A DNA stretch of 22,904 nucleotides from Anaerolineales bacterium (GCA_020060485.1 JAGVAB010000120.1:1-22904); one strand, 5' to 3'. Positions 14,417-22,837 are shown, counted from the stretch's first letter. Notes: generated from the letters alone by a model not told the origin. A program made the numbers and translations.

Positions 14417-15100
14417 TTACCCTTCCAGGCGATAGCCATAGCCGCGCACGGTGAGAATGTATTGCGGGTCGGCCGGGTCGGCTTCCAGCTTTTTGCGCAG
14501 CAGCCAGATATAGCGCCGCACGGCGGCAGTTTCTTCTTCGGCTTCCCGCTCCCAGACCTGCAGGATGAGGTCCAGTTCCGAGACGGCCTGACCTTTGCGC
14601 TTTGCCAGCACTTCCAGCAGGCGAAATTCTGTCGGGGTGAGTTGGATGATGTCTGTGCCGCGCCGCACCTCGTGCCGGTCGAGGTCCAGCACCAGCTCGC
14701 CAAAGGGGATCACGTTGTGTTCCACTGCCGGCAGATGACGGGCGCGCCCCAGTACGGCCTGGACGCGGGCTTCCAGTTCGGCAAAGCTGAAGGGTTTGGT
14801 CAGGTAATCATCCACCCCCAGCTGGAAGCCGTGCAATTTATCCTCCTCAGACGTTTTGGCGGTCACCAGGATAATGGGCACGTCTGAAAGCTCGCGCAGC
14901 CGTTGGGTCACCTCCCAGCCGTCCATGCCAGGCATCATCACATCCAGCACCACCAGATCAGGATGCTCGCGGTAGGCCAACCGCAAGGCTTCTGTGCCGC
15001 TGTCGGCGGTATTGATGCCAAAGCCCCGGCCTTCCAGATATTCGCTGACAAAACGCAAAAGGGTCGGGTCATCGTCGACCAGCAAGAGTTTATTGGGCAT
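14417..15100 (-). CDS. OmpR-family response regulator
   Basis: A 227-residue two-component transcription regulator. The receiver domain (about 1-120) has the acidic pair Asp10/Asp11, phospho-acceptor Asp53 in VVLDVMMPGMDG, Thr80 in LVTAK and Lys102 in YLTKPF. The C-terminal winged-helix DNA-binding domain (about 130-227) has LTPTEFRLLEVLAKRKGQ, the recognition region RRYIWLLRKKLE and the wing TVRGYGYRLEG. Its ATG lies inside the 3' end of the histidine kinase gene (11-bp overlap), so both are made from one leftward mRNA and should act as a pair. Target genes cannot be read from the sequence. Confidence 0.94.
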   Translation of the reverse strand: MPNKLLLVDDDPTLLRFVSEYLEGRGFGINTADSGTEALRLAYREHPDLVVLDVMMPGMDGWEVTQRLRELSDVPIILVTAKTSEEDKLHGFQLGVDDYLTKPFSFAELEARVQAVLGRARHLPAVEHNVIPFGELVLDLDRHEVRRGTDIIQLTPTEFRLLEVLAKRKGQAVSELDLILQVWEREAEEETAAVRRYIWLLRKKLEADPADPQYILTVRGYGYRLEG

Positions 15101-17294
15101 GCTGCGATTCCTCCTTGGGGCTGGCGGCCACCTGCGGCAGCCAGAAAGTGAAGCTGGCGCCGCCCGTCTGGCGGTTTTCGGCGCGGATCGAACCGTTCAT
15201 GGCTTCCAGCAAGCGCTGCACAATGTACAGGCCCAGCCCGTGTCCGTAGACGGTTTGGGCGTCTTTGGGGTTGGATCGGTAAAACCGGTCGAACAACAGT
15301 GGGATGACTTCGTTGGGGATGCCAGGGCCTTCATCTTCCACCCGGATTTGAATGCGTTGTTGTGTGTCTGGGGCGGCATGCACCTGGATGCTGCCGTGCG
15401 GAGCATATTTGAAGGCGTTATCCAGCAAGTGGAAGAGCACACTGGTGAGGGCCTGTTCGTCCGCCAGCAGCGGGGGCAGGTCTGCCGGAATCAGCCATTG
15501 CACACGGGCAGAGTCCGGCTGGTGGCTGAGCTGGCGCTGCATGGTTTCCAGCATGCCCTGCAATTCCAGGGGGGCGGGGTAGAGCGGCAGGCGGCCGGCT
15601 TCCAGAGCCGAGAGATCGAGAATGGTTTCCACAAAGCGGGTCAGGCGCTGGATCTCGGTTTGCACCAGGTTCAGGTTTTGGTGGACGCGCTCGGGCAGGT
15701 TCTTGCCAGCCGTCAGCGAAAGCTCGATGCCGCCGCTGATATTGGTCAGCGGTGAGCGCAGTTCGTGGGAAACCATGGAAACAAAGTCCGATTTCAGCTT
15801 GTCCAGTTCGCGCAGGCGCAGGTTTTGCTGCTCCAGTTGCAGATAGGCGGCGGTCAGGTTGGCGGTTTTTTCAGAAACCTTGTTTTCCAGTTCGGCGTTC
15901 AGGCGTTCCAGTTCTGCCCGGTCGCTGGCAATTTGTTCGTAGGCCTGGCGCAGTTCTGCCTGGCGTTGTTTTTCCAGGCTCAGGTCATGAGCCGTACCGG
16001 CCAGGGTCAAACGCCGGTCACCGGTGGGCAGCAGCGGACGCAGGGCCAGTGAAATGGGAAAGGTGCTGCCGTCCCGGCGGCGCAGAAGCGCCTCACCAGA
16101 CCAGCCGCCGTCCAGGCCAGCCTTGAGCAAGGGTGCTGTTTCCTGCTCCACGATCAATTCCAGAGGTTTTCCCAGCAATTGCTGGGAAGTATCATAACCG
16201 GCGGCGGAAAGCAGGGCCGGGTTAAGCAAACGCAGGCGGCCGCGTTCATCGCACACGAAGGCTGGTTCGGCAATGCTGTTCACCAGATTGGCATATTGCT
16301 GCATTTCCACTTCGCCTGCCAGAATGCCCTGGCGGGCGATCAGCCCCAGGCTGAGCACCACAGTGACCCACAGACCGGCCTGGTTGGCGATCCCTACGAT
16401 TTGCCATTCGCCCACAGTGTATAAACCCAATGCCAGGGTGGCCAGCAAGGGCAGGTAGAACTGGAAACGTAACAGGATGCGCTGCAAGCGCGCCGCCGAT
16501 CGAATCCCGGTTTGCCAGCCAAGCTGCGTGGCAGCGCCGATGAAAAATGCCATGTCGCCCAGCACCCAGCCCGCATCCAGCGGGCTGCCGATCTGGTACA
16601 GGCCGGCATTCAACTGTGAAGCATAGATCAGGTCTGTAACTGCGTAGGCTGCCAGCCCCAGGCAGATCCAGCCAAAGGCGGCGGACAGGCGTTCTGTTTC
16701 GGCCAGTACGAACAGGTTCAGCAGCAGCATCAGGCCAGCCAGGTCGGCCAGGGGATAGATGAAGGCCGTGGGACGGCCGCCGCCCGGCAGCCAGGTTTGC
16801 ATGGGCTGCAAAACGGCGATCCACACCAGGGTCAGGCCAGCCGCCGTGGTGAGGGTCATGTCAAACAGAAGCTGCAGGCGACCGAAGGTTTGGCGCTGTG
16901 AACGGGGATAGATCATCAGGCCGATCCACAGCGGTAGTGAGCCGAGCAGATAGAGCACTTCCAGAGGGATCAAACGCGTGTCCCAGGCGAATTGCATGGC
17001 TTGCAGCAGAATGTGCAGCAGGTCACCCAGGGTCCAAATTGCCAGGCCGGTGGCCAGCCAGGTCCAGGAACGCTGCAAACGCGGCTGGTCCGGGATGGTG
17101 CGGCGCACCCATACTGCCGCCGCGGCGGCCAGCAAGGAGGTGAACAGCATGGCCAGGTTGCCGATCACCAGACGTTCCAGAGCTGGCTTGTGCGCCCAGA
17201 TCAGCCAGGCCAGGTGCAGTGCCACATATGCCGCGCCGGCCAATTGCAAGGTCTTTTTATTGCGGAAGAAAAGGTTGTGCGTGTTTTCGGCCAT
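15090..17294 (-). CDS. Membrane histidine kinase with multi-helix sensor, PAS and HisKA domains
   Basis: A 734-residue sensor kinase. Residues about 15-310 hold roughly eight to nine hydrophobic helices (for example LAGAAYVALHLAWLIWA, LAMLFTSLLAAAAAVWV, LPLLATLALGLYTVG), a membrane sensor region of no type I can name. A PAS domain (about 335-440, ANLVNSIAEPAFVCDERG), a coiled coil (about 450-500), the HisKA box VSHELRSPLTN with His510, and a HATPase domain with N-box LLDNAFKYAPHG (about 623), DEGPGIP and GHGLGLYIVQ (about 685) follow. A longer reading frame from 17552 is rejected because its N-terminus crosses two repeats. The RR overlaps its 3' end. The mRNA may be leaderless. Confidence 0.92.
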   Translation of the reverse strand: MAENTHNLFFRNKKTLQLAGAAYVALHLAWLIWAHKPALERLVIGNLAMLFTSLLAAAAAVWVRRTIPDQPRLQRSWTWLATGLAIWTLGDLLHILLQAMQFAWDTRLIPLEVLYLLGSLPLWIGLMIYPRSQRQTFGRLQLLFDMTLTTAAGLTLVWIAVLQPMQTWLPGGGRPTAFIYPLADLAGLMLLLNLFVLAETERLSAAFGWICLGLAAYAVTDLIYASQLNAGLYQIGSPLDAGWVLGDMAFFIGAATQLGWQTGIRSAARLQRILLRFQFYLPLLATLALGLYTVGEWQIVGIANQAGLWVTVVLSLGLIARQGILAGEVEMQQYANLVNSIAEPAFVCDERGRLRLLNPALLSAAGYDTSQQLLGKPLELIVEQETAPLLKAGLDGGWSGEALLRRRDGSTFPISLALRPLLPTGDRRLTLAGTAHDLSLEKQRQAELRQAYEQIASDRAELERLNAELENKVSEKTANLTAAYLQLEQQNLRLRELDKLKSDFVSMVSHELRSPLTNISGGIELSLTAGKNLPERVHQNLNLVQTEIQRLTRFVETILDLSALEAGRLPLYPAPLELQGMLETMQRQLSHQPDSARVQWLIPADLPPLLADEQALTSVLFHLLDNAFKYAPHGSIQVHAAPDTQQRIQIRVEDEGPGIPNEVIPLLFDRFYRSNPKDAQTVYGHGLGLYIVQRLLEAMNGSIRAENRQTGGASFTFWLPQVAASPKEESQHAQ

Positions 17295-17300
17295 GCTTCC

Positions 17301-17329
17301 ATTGTACCTGTGGCTAGAAAGCGGCGCAA
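17301..17329 (-). promoter_or_regulatory. Promoter of the kinase-regulator operon, predicted leaderless
   Basis: On the minus strand, TTGCGC (17329-17324) and TACAAT (17306-17301) are spaced by 17 bp. The start codon begins at 17294, the seventh base after the -10 box, so transcription should start at or next to the A of ATG. The -35 box is poor beyond TTG. Confidence 0.5.
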
Positions 17330-17391
17330 GACGGGCGGCTGTGCATATTTCCGGCCAAAAATCTGTGCCAAACGCTGCCCCCTCCCAATAC

Positions 17392-17430
17392 AAAGACCGT
17401 ACGCTGAGCATGTCGAAGCGCACGGTCTTT
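17392..17430. repeat. Palindromic AGCATGTCGAAG repeat, best copy
   Basis: The arms AAAGACCGT and ACGGTCTTT pair over 9 bp, then after one mismatch CGCT pairs with AGCG, around a loop containing AGCATGTCGA. Related copies are at 8247-8273 and 9945-9976. Confidence 0.75.
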
Positions 17431-17602
17431 CTGAAACAAACGTGAGGTGCAGAAACCCCGGCAATGGTCGGAATCTGGAGTTCATTGGCCCGTAATTTGG
17501 CGTCATCATTGGGAGAAGGAAATGTAAAATTGACTTTGAACCTTGCATTCACTGCCGGTTAGATGCGCAGTTCAGCCGATTCGGGTTTATACTAAAAGTG
17601 AG

Positions 17603-17675
17603 GTAACTACTCAGGCATGTCGTTGCAAAGGCATGCTCCTCGCTGCGACATTACTTCGAGGAGCTGAGTAGTTAC
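17603..17675. repeat. Nested inverted repeat, MITE- or REP-like
   Basis: The ends GTAACTACTCAG (17603-17614) and CTGAGTAGTTAC (17664-17675) are perfect 12-bp inverted repeats. Inside, GCTCCTCG (17635-17642) pairs with CGAGGAGC (17657-17664), and ATGTCG (17617-17622) with CGACAT (17646-17651) as an alternative fold. The outer ends are flanked by AAGTG on the left and AAAGTG on the right. No ORF is inside. Confidence 0.75.
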
Positions 17676-17747
17676 AAAGTGAAGTTTGCCCTTTCGATGT
17701 GAACACGGCACCTTGTTATTTGATGATCTATTGTGAAGGAGGTTTTC

Positions 17748-18926
17748 ATGCACCGCTTCACCTTGCGTATCTTTGCCACTCTTGTTTTGCTTTCCCTGCT
17801 GCTTTCATCTTGCAGCGTTTTGGAGATGATCCAGCAGAGTGTTTCTCCTGCCCAGGACGAGCCACCTGCAACATCTGAACCTGCGCCGCTTGCGCCGGAA
17901 CCGGCCGTGCCCGCCGAAACGGAAACGCAGCCCGCTGCGCACGGAGAGTTGCCCGATGCACCCGCTGGCGAGCCGCAGATCATTGGCCCGGAGACGGCCA
18001 TCCTGTTGCGCGAAGTCATACAGATAAAGATCGAAAACCCCTACCGTCTCACCTGGTCGCAGGACGGTACAAGGATCGCTTTGGCTTGGCTGCAAATCGA
18101 CCCGCAGAACGAAAAGCCGCCCCAAAGCGGGCTTTCCCTGCTGGATGCAAATACCCTGGAGACTCTGTCCACAGTGGTGGTGCAGGAACCGATCACCGTG
18201 CTGGATTTCTCTCCCAGCACCGGCTTGATGGCTACCACATCAGACCAGATGAATCTGGAACTGCGTGAAATCCAGACCGGGCAGATCGTGCGCACCATCT
18301 CTCCCGATAACGGCTTCAGCAATGCTGTCTTCTCCACGGATGGCTCGATGGTGGCGGTATCTTCCTGGGATGAAATTGCCGTTACTTTGTGGAAAACTGC
18401 CACTGGGGAGCAGATCAAGAAGTTGACCGGTTTTGAGGCCGCTGCATCAGTGTATGGAGTCACCTTTTCGAGTGATGACCGCTTTCTGATCTGGGTGGCG
18501 CGCGGCAGCGCCCAGGTGATGACGATTTCCTCGGGGGGCATGGGGGCTTTCCTGGGACATGAAGATTTCATTGGCGATGCCGAACTTTCACCCGACGGCC
18601 ATTTTCTGGCTGTTGCCGTTGCCGGAACGGTCAATGACGAATATACACCCATCGTAAAAATATGGGATGCCACCAGTGGTCAGGCCATGGGCACCCTGGT
18701 GGAAGGCAATTCAGTCTCCCAAAGTCTGGCTTTTTCGCCGGATGGCAGCCTGCTGGTGATCACCCAATTTAATGAATTGTCGATCTGGGATTTTGAAAAG
18801 CAGACCAAATTGCACTCCCTGTCCGGGCATCTGGATATGATCAGTTCGGTGGCTTTTTCGCCAGACGGTCGTTCGCTGGTTTCGGCATCGGCCGATGGCA
18901 CAGTCCGTTTGTGGCAGGCCCGTTGA
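17748..18926 (+). CDS. WD40-repeat lipoprotein
   Basis: A 392-residue exported protein. The N-terminus MHRFTLRIFATLVLLSLLLS followed by SC is a lipoprotein signal (lipobox LSSC, Cys22). Residues about 35-75 are a Pro/Ala/Glu-rich linker. From about residue 90 to the end there are six to seven WD40/YVTN-type blades; the clearest are the last ones, with FSPDGSLLVITQFNELSIWD and FSPDGRSLVSASADGTVRLW. It should form a surface beta-propeller that binds another protein; no partner is evident. ATG 17748 is chosen because AAGGAGG lies 5 bases upstream; an upstream GTG would add five residues. It has its own terminator. Confidence 0.9.
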   Translation: MHRFTLRIFATLVLLSLLLSSCSVLEMIQQSVSPAQDEPPATSEPAPLAPEPAVPAETETQPAAHGELPDAPAGEPQIIGPETAILLREVIQIKIENPYRLTWSQDGTRIALAWLQIDPQNEKPPQSGLSLLDANTLETLSTVVVQEPITVLDFSPSTGLMATTSDQMNLELREIQTGQIVRTISPDNGFSNAVFSTDGSMVAVSSWDEIAVTLWKTATGEQIKKLTGFEAAASVYGVTFSSDDRFLIWVARGSAQVMTISSGGMGAFLGHEDFIGDAELSPDGHFLAVAVAGTVNDEYTPIVKIWDATSGQAMGTLVEGNSVSQSLAFSPDGSLLVITQFNELSIWDFEKQTKLHSLSGHLDMISSVAFSPDGRSLVSASADGTVRLWQAR

Positions 18927-18948
18927 GACGGGCAGGTTTGTGATCCGC

Positions 18949-18977
18949 AAAGCCTTCTGCATGCAGGAGGCTTTTTC
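18949..18977 (+). terminator. Terminator after the WD40 lipoprotein gene
   Basis: AAAGCCT (18949-18955) pairs with AGGCTTT (18968-18974), with the stem continuing inward through TCTG/CAGG (one G-U pair), followed by further Ts. Confidence 0.75.
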
Positions 18978-19079
18978 ATTTTGCAGGTTGTTTTTCACAG
19001 CTGCCCGGTCTTGTGAAATCGGTTCATCGGGATTGGAACAGGCCGAAAACACCTCACCAAATTCCTGAGACCATGCAGT

Positions 19080-19108
19080 TTGTTCATTTTCGGTTTTTGG
19101 GTTATATT
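19080..19108 (+). promoter_or_regulatory. Promoter of the orphan kinase, predicted leaderless
   Basis: TTGTTC (19080-19085) and TATATT (19103-19108) are spaced by exactly 17 bp. ATG begins at 19116, eight bases after the -10 box, with no ribosome site between. Transcription is expected to start at the ATG. Confidence 0.55.
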
Positions 19109-19115
19109 GTATGCA

Positions 19116-20885
19116 ATGCGAAAGTATGATTTTCCTTACTTGGCGGACTGGTTCGCCATTTCTTTCCGTTGGCTGGTATTGCTGGGGCTGACCGTGTCAC
19201 TGGTGCTGGGGGGTGCTTTGCACCTCTGGCTGGCGGTTGTATTGTTGTTTGCGGTGATGTGGAACACCTTTGTGTCCGTCCTGACCGCGCTTAACCAGCG
19301 CCTGCCGCAGCACCGCTTGATCAATGCCCTGGTGGATGGGCTGGTTAGTCTGACCTTGTTTGCCCTATCAGGCGGCATGTTCGGCCCTCTGGCCTGGGCA
19401 AGTCTGCTGACGGTGCTTTCTACTGCATTGTATTTTGAGCTGCGCGGCAGCTTGCTGGCGGCACTGCTGCTTGCATTGCTGCAAAGCGGCTGGAGCTTGC
19501 TTTTCGGTGTTCCGGGAATGCCGCCTGTCTTTCTGGCTGCACCCTTTGTTTTTAACCTGCTCATGGCGGCTCTTTTTGGTCTGGCATGCAGCAGTCTGAT
19601 GAAACGCCTGCGGGAGCATTACCGCGTGACCGTTCACCGCAAGGATGAGGTTAACCGCCTGGCAAAAGTGCAGGAACGCGAGCGTTTGCAAGCCTTCTAC
19701 AGCGTTCTGGAAACGTTGAGCGCCACCCTCAATTATCAGGTGGTTCTGGATGCGGTACTGGACATGAGCAGCCAGATCCTGGGCGGCGCAAGAACCAACG
19801 ATATGGTCAGCGCAGTACTGCTCTTTTCCGGCCGGCATCTTAAAGTTGAATCGGCCCGGCGGCTGCCGCCGCGTGATCTCAAGCAGACCTTCCCGGCCGA
19901 AGCCGGTGTCCTGCATGCAGCCCTGACCAGCGGTGAGCCGCAGCATTTGCAAGACCCGGCCAACGACCCGGAATTGAGCCAGATTGTTATCCTGCAGGGC
20001 AGCCGCAGTGCCCTGTGTTTGCCGCTGCTGCGCGGTCTGGATGCCTATGGGGTGATGCTCTACGCTCACCCGGAAGCAGAGTTCTTTGACGATGAACGGG
20101 TTGAGATGCTTGAGATGCTCAGCCACCAGGCGGTGATTGCCATTCAAAATGCGCGCCTCTTCCAGCAGCTGCAGGAAGAAAAAGAGGTGCTGTTGCAGAC
20201 CCAGGAGATTACCCGCAAGCATCTGGCGCGTGACCTGCATGATGGTCCCACCCAGTCTGTGTCTTCAATTGCCATGCGCATCAACATTGTGCGCAAGATG
20301 CTGGAACTGGAGCGCTTTGACGAGCTGATGCCGGAACTGGAAAGCATCGAGGATCTGGCCCGCCGCACCACCCAGGAGATCCGCCACATGCTGTTCACCT
20401 TGCGCCCGCTGGTGCTGGAATCCCAGGGTTTGACCGCCGCTTTGGAAGCCATGGCTGGCAAGATGCACGAAACCTATCAACAGAATGTCAAGGTCAGTGT
20501 GGATGAAGCCGTGGTCAGCAAGCTGGATATCAGCAAGCAAACCGTGATCTTCTATATTGCCGAAGAAGCGGTCAATAATGCCCGCAAACACGCCCAGGCT
20601 TCCCTGATCCAGGTGCGCCTGCGTTTTTTGCCCGATGAGGTGAACAGCGTGGCTGCATTGGAGATTGTGGATAACGGCGTGGGATTCAACGTGGATGAAG
20701 TGACCAGTTCTTATGAGCAACGCGGCAGTCTGGGTATGGTCAATTTGCAGGAGCGTTCCGAGTTGATCAATGGCCTGTTGAGAGTTGAGTCACTGCCCAG
20801 CAAGGGTACCCGCGTGCGGGTGCTGATCCCGCTCACCGAAGAAGCCACCGACCGGCTGGTGCGAGGTTTGATCACCGTGTCCTGA
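19116..20885 (+). CDS. Orphan sensor histidine kinase (GAF, HisKA_3)
   Basis: A 589-residue membrane kinase of the NarL/DegS type. Hydrophobic segments span about residues 17-60, 70-107, 110-132 and 136-160 (five to six helices). A charged linker leads to a GAF domain (about 195-350; ETLSATLNYQVVLDAVLDMS to ALCLPLLRG). The phospho-acceptor is His375 in ARDLHDGPTQ, the hallmark of HisKA_3. The ATPase domain has N-box EEAVNNARKHA (about 483), DNGVGF (Asp519) and GSLGMVNLQER. No NarL-type response regulator lies next to it, so its partner is elsewhere. A TTG at 19080 would add 12 residues but coincides with the -35 box; ATG 19116 is preferred. Confidence 0.92.
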   Translation: MRKYDFPYLADWFAISFRWLVLLGLTVSLVLGGALHLWLAVVLLFAVMWNTFVSVLTALNQRLPQHRLINALVDGLVSLTLFALSGGMFGPLAWASLLTVLSTALYFELRGSLLAALLLALLQSGWSLLFGVPGMPPVFLAAPFVFNLLMAALFGLACSSLMKRLREHYRVTVHRKDEVNRLAKVQERERLQAFYSVLETLSATLNYQVVLDAVLDMSSQILGGARTNDMVSAVLLFSGRHLKVESARRLPPRDLKQTFPAEAGVLHAALTSGEPQHLQDPANDPELSQIVILQGSRSALCLPLLRGLDAYGVMLYAHPEAEFFDDERVEMLEMLSHQAVIAIQNARLFQQLQEEKEVLLQTQEITRKHLARDLHDGPTQSVSSIAMRINIVRKMLELERFDELMPELESIEDLARRTTQEIRHMLFTLRPLVLESQGLTAALEAMAGKMHETYQQNVKVSVDEAVVSKLDISKQTVIFYIAEEAVNNARKHAQASLIQVRLRFLPDEVNSVAALEIVDNGVGFNVDEVTSSYEQRGSLGMVNLQERSELINGLLRVESLPSKGTRVRVLIPLTEEATDRLVRGLITVS

Positions 20886-20915
20886 AAAACACAACCGGAA
20901 AACAAAAACGACACA

Positions 20916-20953
20916 GGCGATGGGGGAAGATCTTCATCGTCTTTTATATTTTG
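20916..20953 (+). terminator. Probable terminator after the orphan kinase
   Basis: GGCGATG (20916-20922) pairs with CATCGTC (20935-20941) with one G-U pair, around a 12-base loop, and is followed by TTTTATATTTT. It lies about 30 bases after the stop codon. Confidence 0.55.
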
Positions 20954-21011
20954 TCTGAATGGAAAAAACCATCCCTGGCTAACGATTGTTAACAACGAAG
21001 AGGACATCATC

Positions 21012-21764
21012 ATGCCATTTGCCAATGGAATGTATTGCTCCATCCACGAAGGCGGGCCACTTTCACAGCCGCCGGTGATCCTTCTGCACGGAGCGGGCAG
21101 CGACCGGCTGTGCTGGCCAGCGGTGATACGCCGCCTGCCCGGCCAGCGGGTGATTGCCCTGGACTTGCCCGGTCACGGCCGCTCGGAAAGTGTGGCCCTG
21201 CAATCGATTGATGCTTACGCCGAAAGTGTGGTTAATTTCATGAACGGACTGGGCTTTTATCAGGTTTCACTGGTAGGACACTCGATGGGTGCGGCCATCG
21301 CCCTGACCCTGGCCCTGCACCACCCGGAGCGGGTGGCCCGGCTGGCTGTCATTTCCGGCGGTGCGGCGCTGGATATTCCGTCTGACATTTTGACAGCGTT
21401 GTCCAATCCTACCTCGTTAAAAGAAGGCATCGGTCTGATGCGGGGGGTCTTGTTTGGCCCGCAAGCAGATGCCAACCTGCAGGAACTGGTGATGGGCAAG
21501 GTTGCTGAAATGCGCCAGGGGGTGTTGTATGGTGACTGGCTGGCTTGTTCCCGCTTTGATGTGCGGGACAAGGTTGCCCAGATCAAGGCGCCCACATGGG
21601 TGGCTGGCGGCGATCACGACCGGCTGGCCCCGCCCTATCAGGCGCGCTATCTGGCGCAAAAGATCAAAAAAGCCGGTTTGAAGATCATTTCCAAGGGCGG
21701 GCATATGCTCATTCTGGAAAAACCGCACGAGCTTTGCCGGGGGCTGCTGGATTTTTTGAATTGA
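21012..21764 (+). CDS. Alpha/beta hydrolase
   Basis: A 250-residue single-domain hydrolase. The oxyanion-hole segment HGAGSD (26-31), the nucleophile elbow GHSMG with Ser91, the acid Asp203 in GGDHDRLAPP and His231 in KGGHMLILEKP form a complete catalytic triad. DLPGHGRS (51-58) is the usual strand-4 motif. No signal peptide is seen. This group includes esterases, C-C bond hydrolases and lactonases; the substrate is not predictable. The ATG has GAAGAGGA about 8 bases upstream. The next gene, a methyltransferase, starts 20 bases after the stop, so the two are likely in one operon. Confidence 0.9.
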   Translation: MPFANGMYCSIHEGGPLSQPPVILLHGAGSDRLCWPAVIRRLPGQRVIALDLPGHGRSESVALQSIDAYAESVVNFMNGLGFYQVSLVGHSMGAAIALTLALHHPERVARLAVISGGAALDIPSDILTALSNPTSLKEGIGLMRGVLFGPQADANLQELVMGKVAEMRQGVLYGDWLACSRFDVRDKVAQIKAPTWVAGGDHDRLAPPYQARYLAQKIKKAGLKIISKGGHMLILEKPHELCRGLLDFLN

Positions 21765-21784
21765 ACACAAAACAGGAGGCTGCT

Positions 21785-22525
21785 ATGGAATTCTTTTTCG
21801 AGATACACCAGGATCTGCCGCGCGAAGGGCCGGGTGATAACGCGTCCACCCGCAAGGCGCTGGCTTTGTTCCAGCCTTACCTGCCCGAAGCTCCTGCCAT
21901 TCTGGACGTGGGCTGTGGGCCGGGTGTGCAGACCCGGGAACTGGCCCGCCGGACAGGCGGCATGATCACCGCGGTTGACACCCATCAGCCTTTTCTCGAC
22001 CGCCTGCAAGCGCAGGCTGCTGCCGAAGGACTGGGGTCGCAGATAGTTGTCTGCAATCAATCGATGAAAGCTCTCGGTTTTCCAGATGCCAGCTTTGACG
22101 CCATCTGGTCGGAGGGGGCGATCTACATCATGGGCTTTGCCGAGGGATTGGCTGCCTGGCGGCGGCTTCTCAAACCGGGCGGCTGCATTGCTGTAACAGA
22201 GGCCTCCTGGTTACAAGCCAACCCGCCGGAAGAAATCTTCCAATTCTGGCATGCAGCCTATCCCGGCATGAGATTGGTGAGCGAGAATCTGCAAACGATT
22301 GAGTCGCTGGGTTACCGCGTGTTGGGGCATTTTACCCTGCCAGAATCCTGCTGGTTGCAGGAATATTATGCTCCCTTGCTGGAACGGGTGGCCATGCTTC
22401 AGGAAAAGTACCAGGATGATGCTGAGAAACAAGCCATGCTGGATGAAGAGCTGCTGGAAGTGGACCTGTACCGTAAATATTCTGCCTGGTATGGCTACGA
22501 GTTTTATATTATGCAGCTTGCCTGA
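21785..22525 (+). CDS. Class I SAM-dependent methyltransferase
   Basis: A 246-residue protein with the Rossmann-like methyltransferase fold. Motif I is ILDVGCGPGVQT (39-50), the ribose-binding acid is Asp65 in ITAVDTHQ, motif II-like is SFDAIWSEGAIYIMG, and post-motif III is RLLKPGGCIAVTEASW. The C-terminus is helical and acidic (QEKYQDDAEKQAMLDEELLE). ATG 21785 is chosen because AGGAGG (21774-21779) lies just upstream; the longer frame from 21596 would run through the hydrolase. The substrate is unknown; the pairing with the hydrolase suggests joint action on a small molecule, which is only an inference. Confidence 0.9.
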   Translation: MEFFFEIHQDLPREGPGDNASTRKALALFQPYLPEAPAILDVGCGPGVQTRELARRTGGMITAVDTHQPFLDRLQAQAAAEGLGSQIVVCNQSMKALGFPDASFDAIWSEGAIYIMGFAEGLAAWRRLLKPGGCIAVTEASWLQANPPEEIFQFWHAAYPGMRLVSENLQTIESLGYRVLGHFTLPESCWLQEYYAPLLERVAMLQEKYQDDAEKQAMLDEELLEVDLYRKYSAWYGYEFYIMQLA

Positions 22526-22748
22526 CGCCACCCTGCTACGCATTATGCTACTTCCCAAAGAATCGAAAAGGTTCCCCCTCTATGGCATTCTCAAGAAAGC
22601 TTGACAAAAGAAATTTTCGAAAGCAGTGGAATACATTCAGTCCAAATCAGTTGCAAAATGCCGGTGATGATTTACCCCTCCCATCATCCCTCCCCCGGTA
22701 TTGATCCAATTTTCATTCCTGGCGTACCGGCCGGGGGAGGGAAAAACC

Positions 22749-22785
22749 GTACTGTGTTGAGCAGCGAAGCTGCTCAACACAGTAC
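22749..22785. repeat. Perfect 17-bp inverted repeat with 3-base loop
   Basis: GTACTGTGTTGAGCAGC (22749-22765) and its exact complement (22769-22785) enclose GAA. A-runs lie on both sides: AAAAA before, AAAAAG after. On the minus strand the hairpin is followed by GGTTTTTC, like a terminator. Confidence 0.85.
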
Positions 22786-22837
22786 AAAAAGCTACCCTTC
22801 CCGCAAAAGAATGAAGATCACACGTCAAGCACCTCGC

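Larger units (their letters stand above)
17295..17747. repeat. Repeat-rich intergenic region
   Basis: About 450 bases without a gene. It holds the kinase operon promoter (17301-17329), a palindromic AGCATGTCGAAG repeat (17392-17430), a partial copy of the repeat found at the right end of the window (17443-17492), a nested inverted repeat (17603-17675) and the ribosome site AAGGAGG (17736-17742) of the next gene. Confidence 0.7.

Noticed and set aside
17295..17552. 86-residue N-terminal extension of the membrane histidine kinase
   Set aside because: It crosses two intergenic repeats, and a promoter fits directly before the ATG at 17294.
21596..21784. 63-residue N-terminal extension of the methyltransferase
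   Set aside because: It lies mostly inside the hydrolase gene in another frame, and AGGAGG marks the start at 21785.
22299..22604. 101-codon + strand ORF over the methyltransferase 3' end
   Set aside because: It is a shadow of the methyltransferase gene in another frame, with composition typical of a shadow (many Trp, Cys, Arg, Pro).
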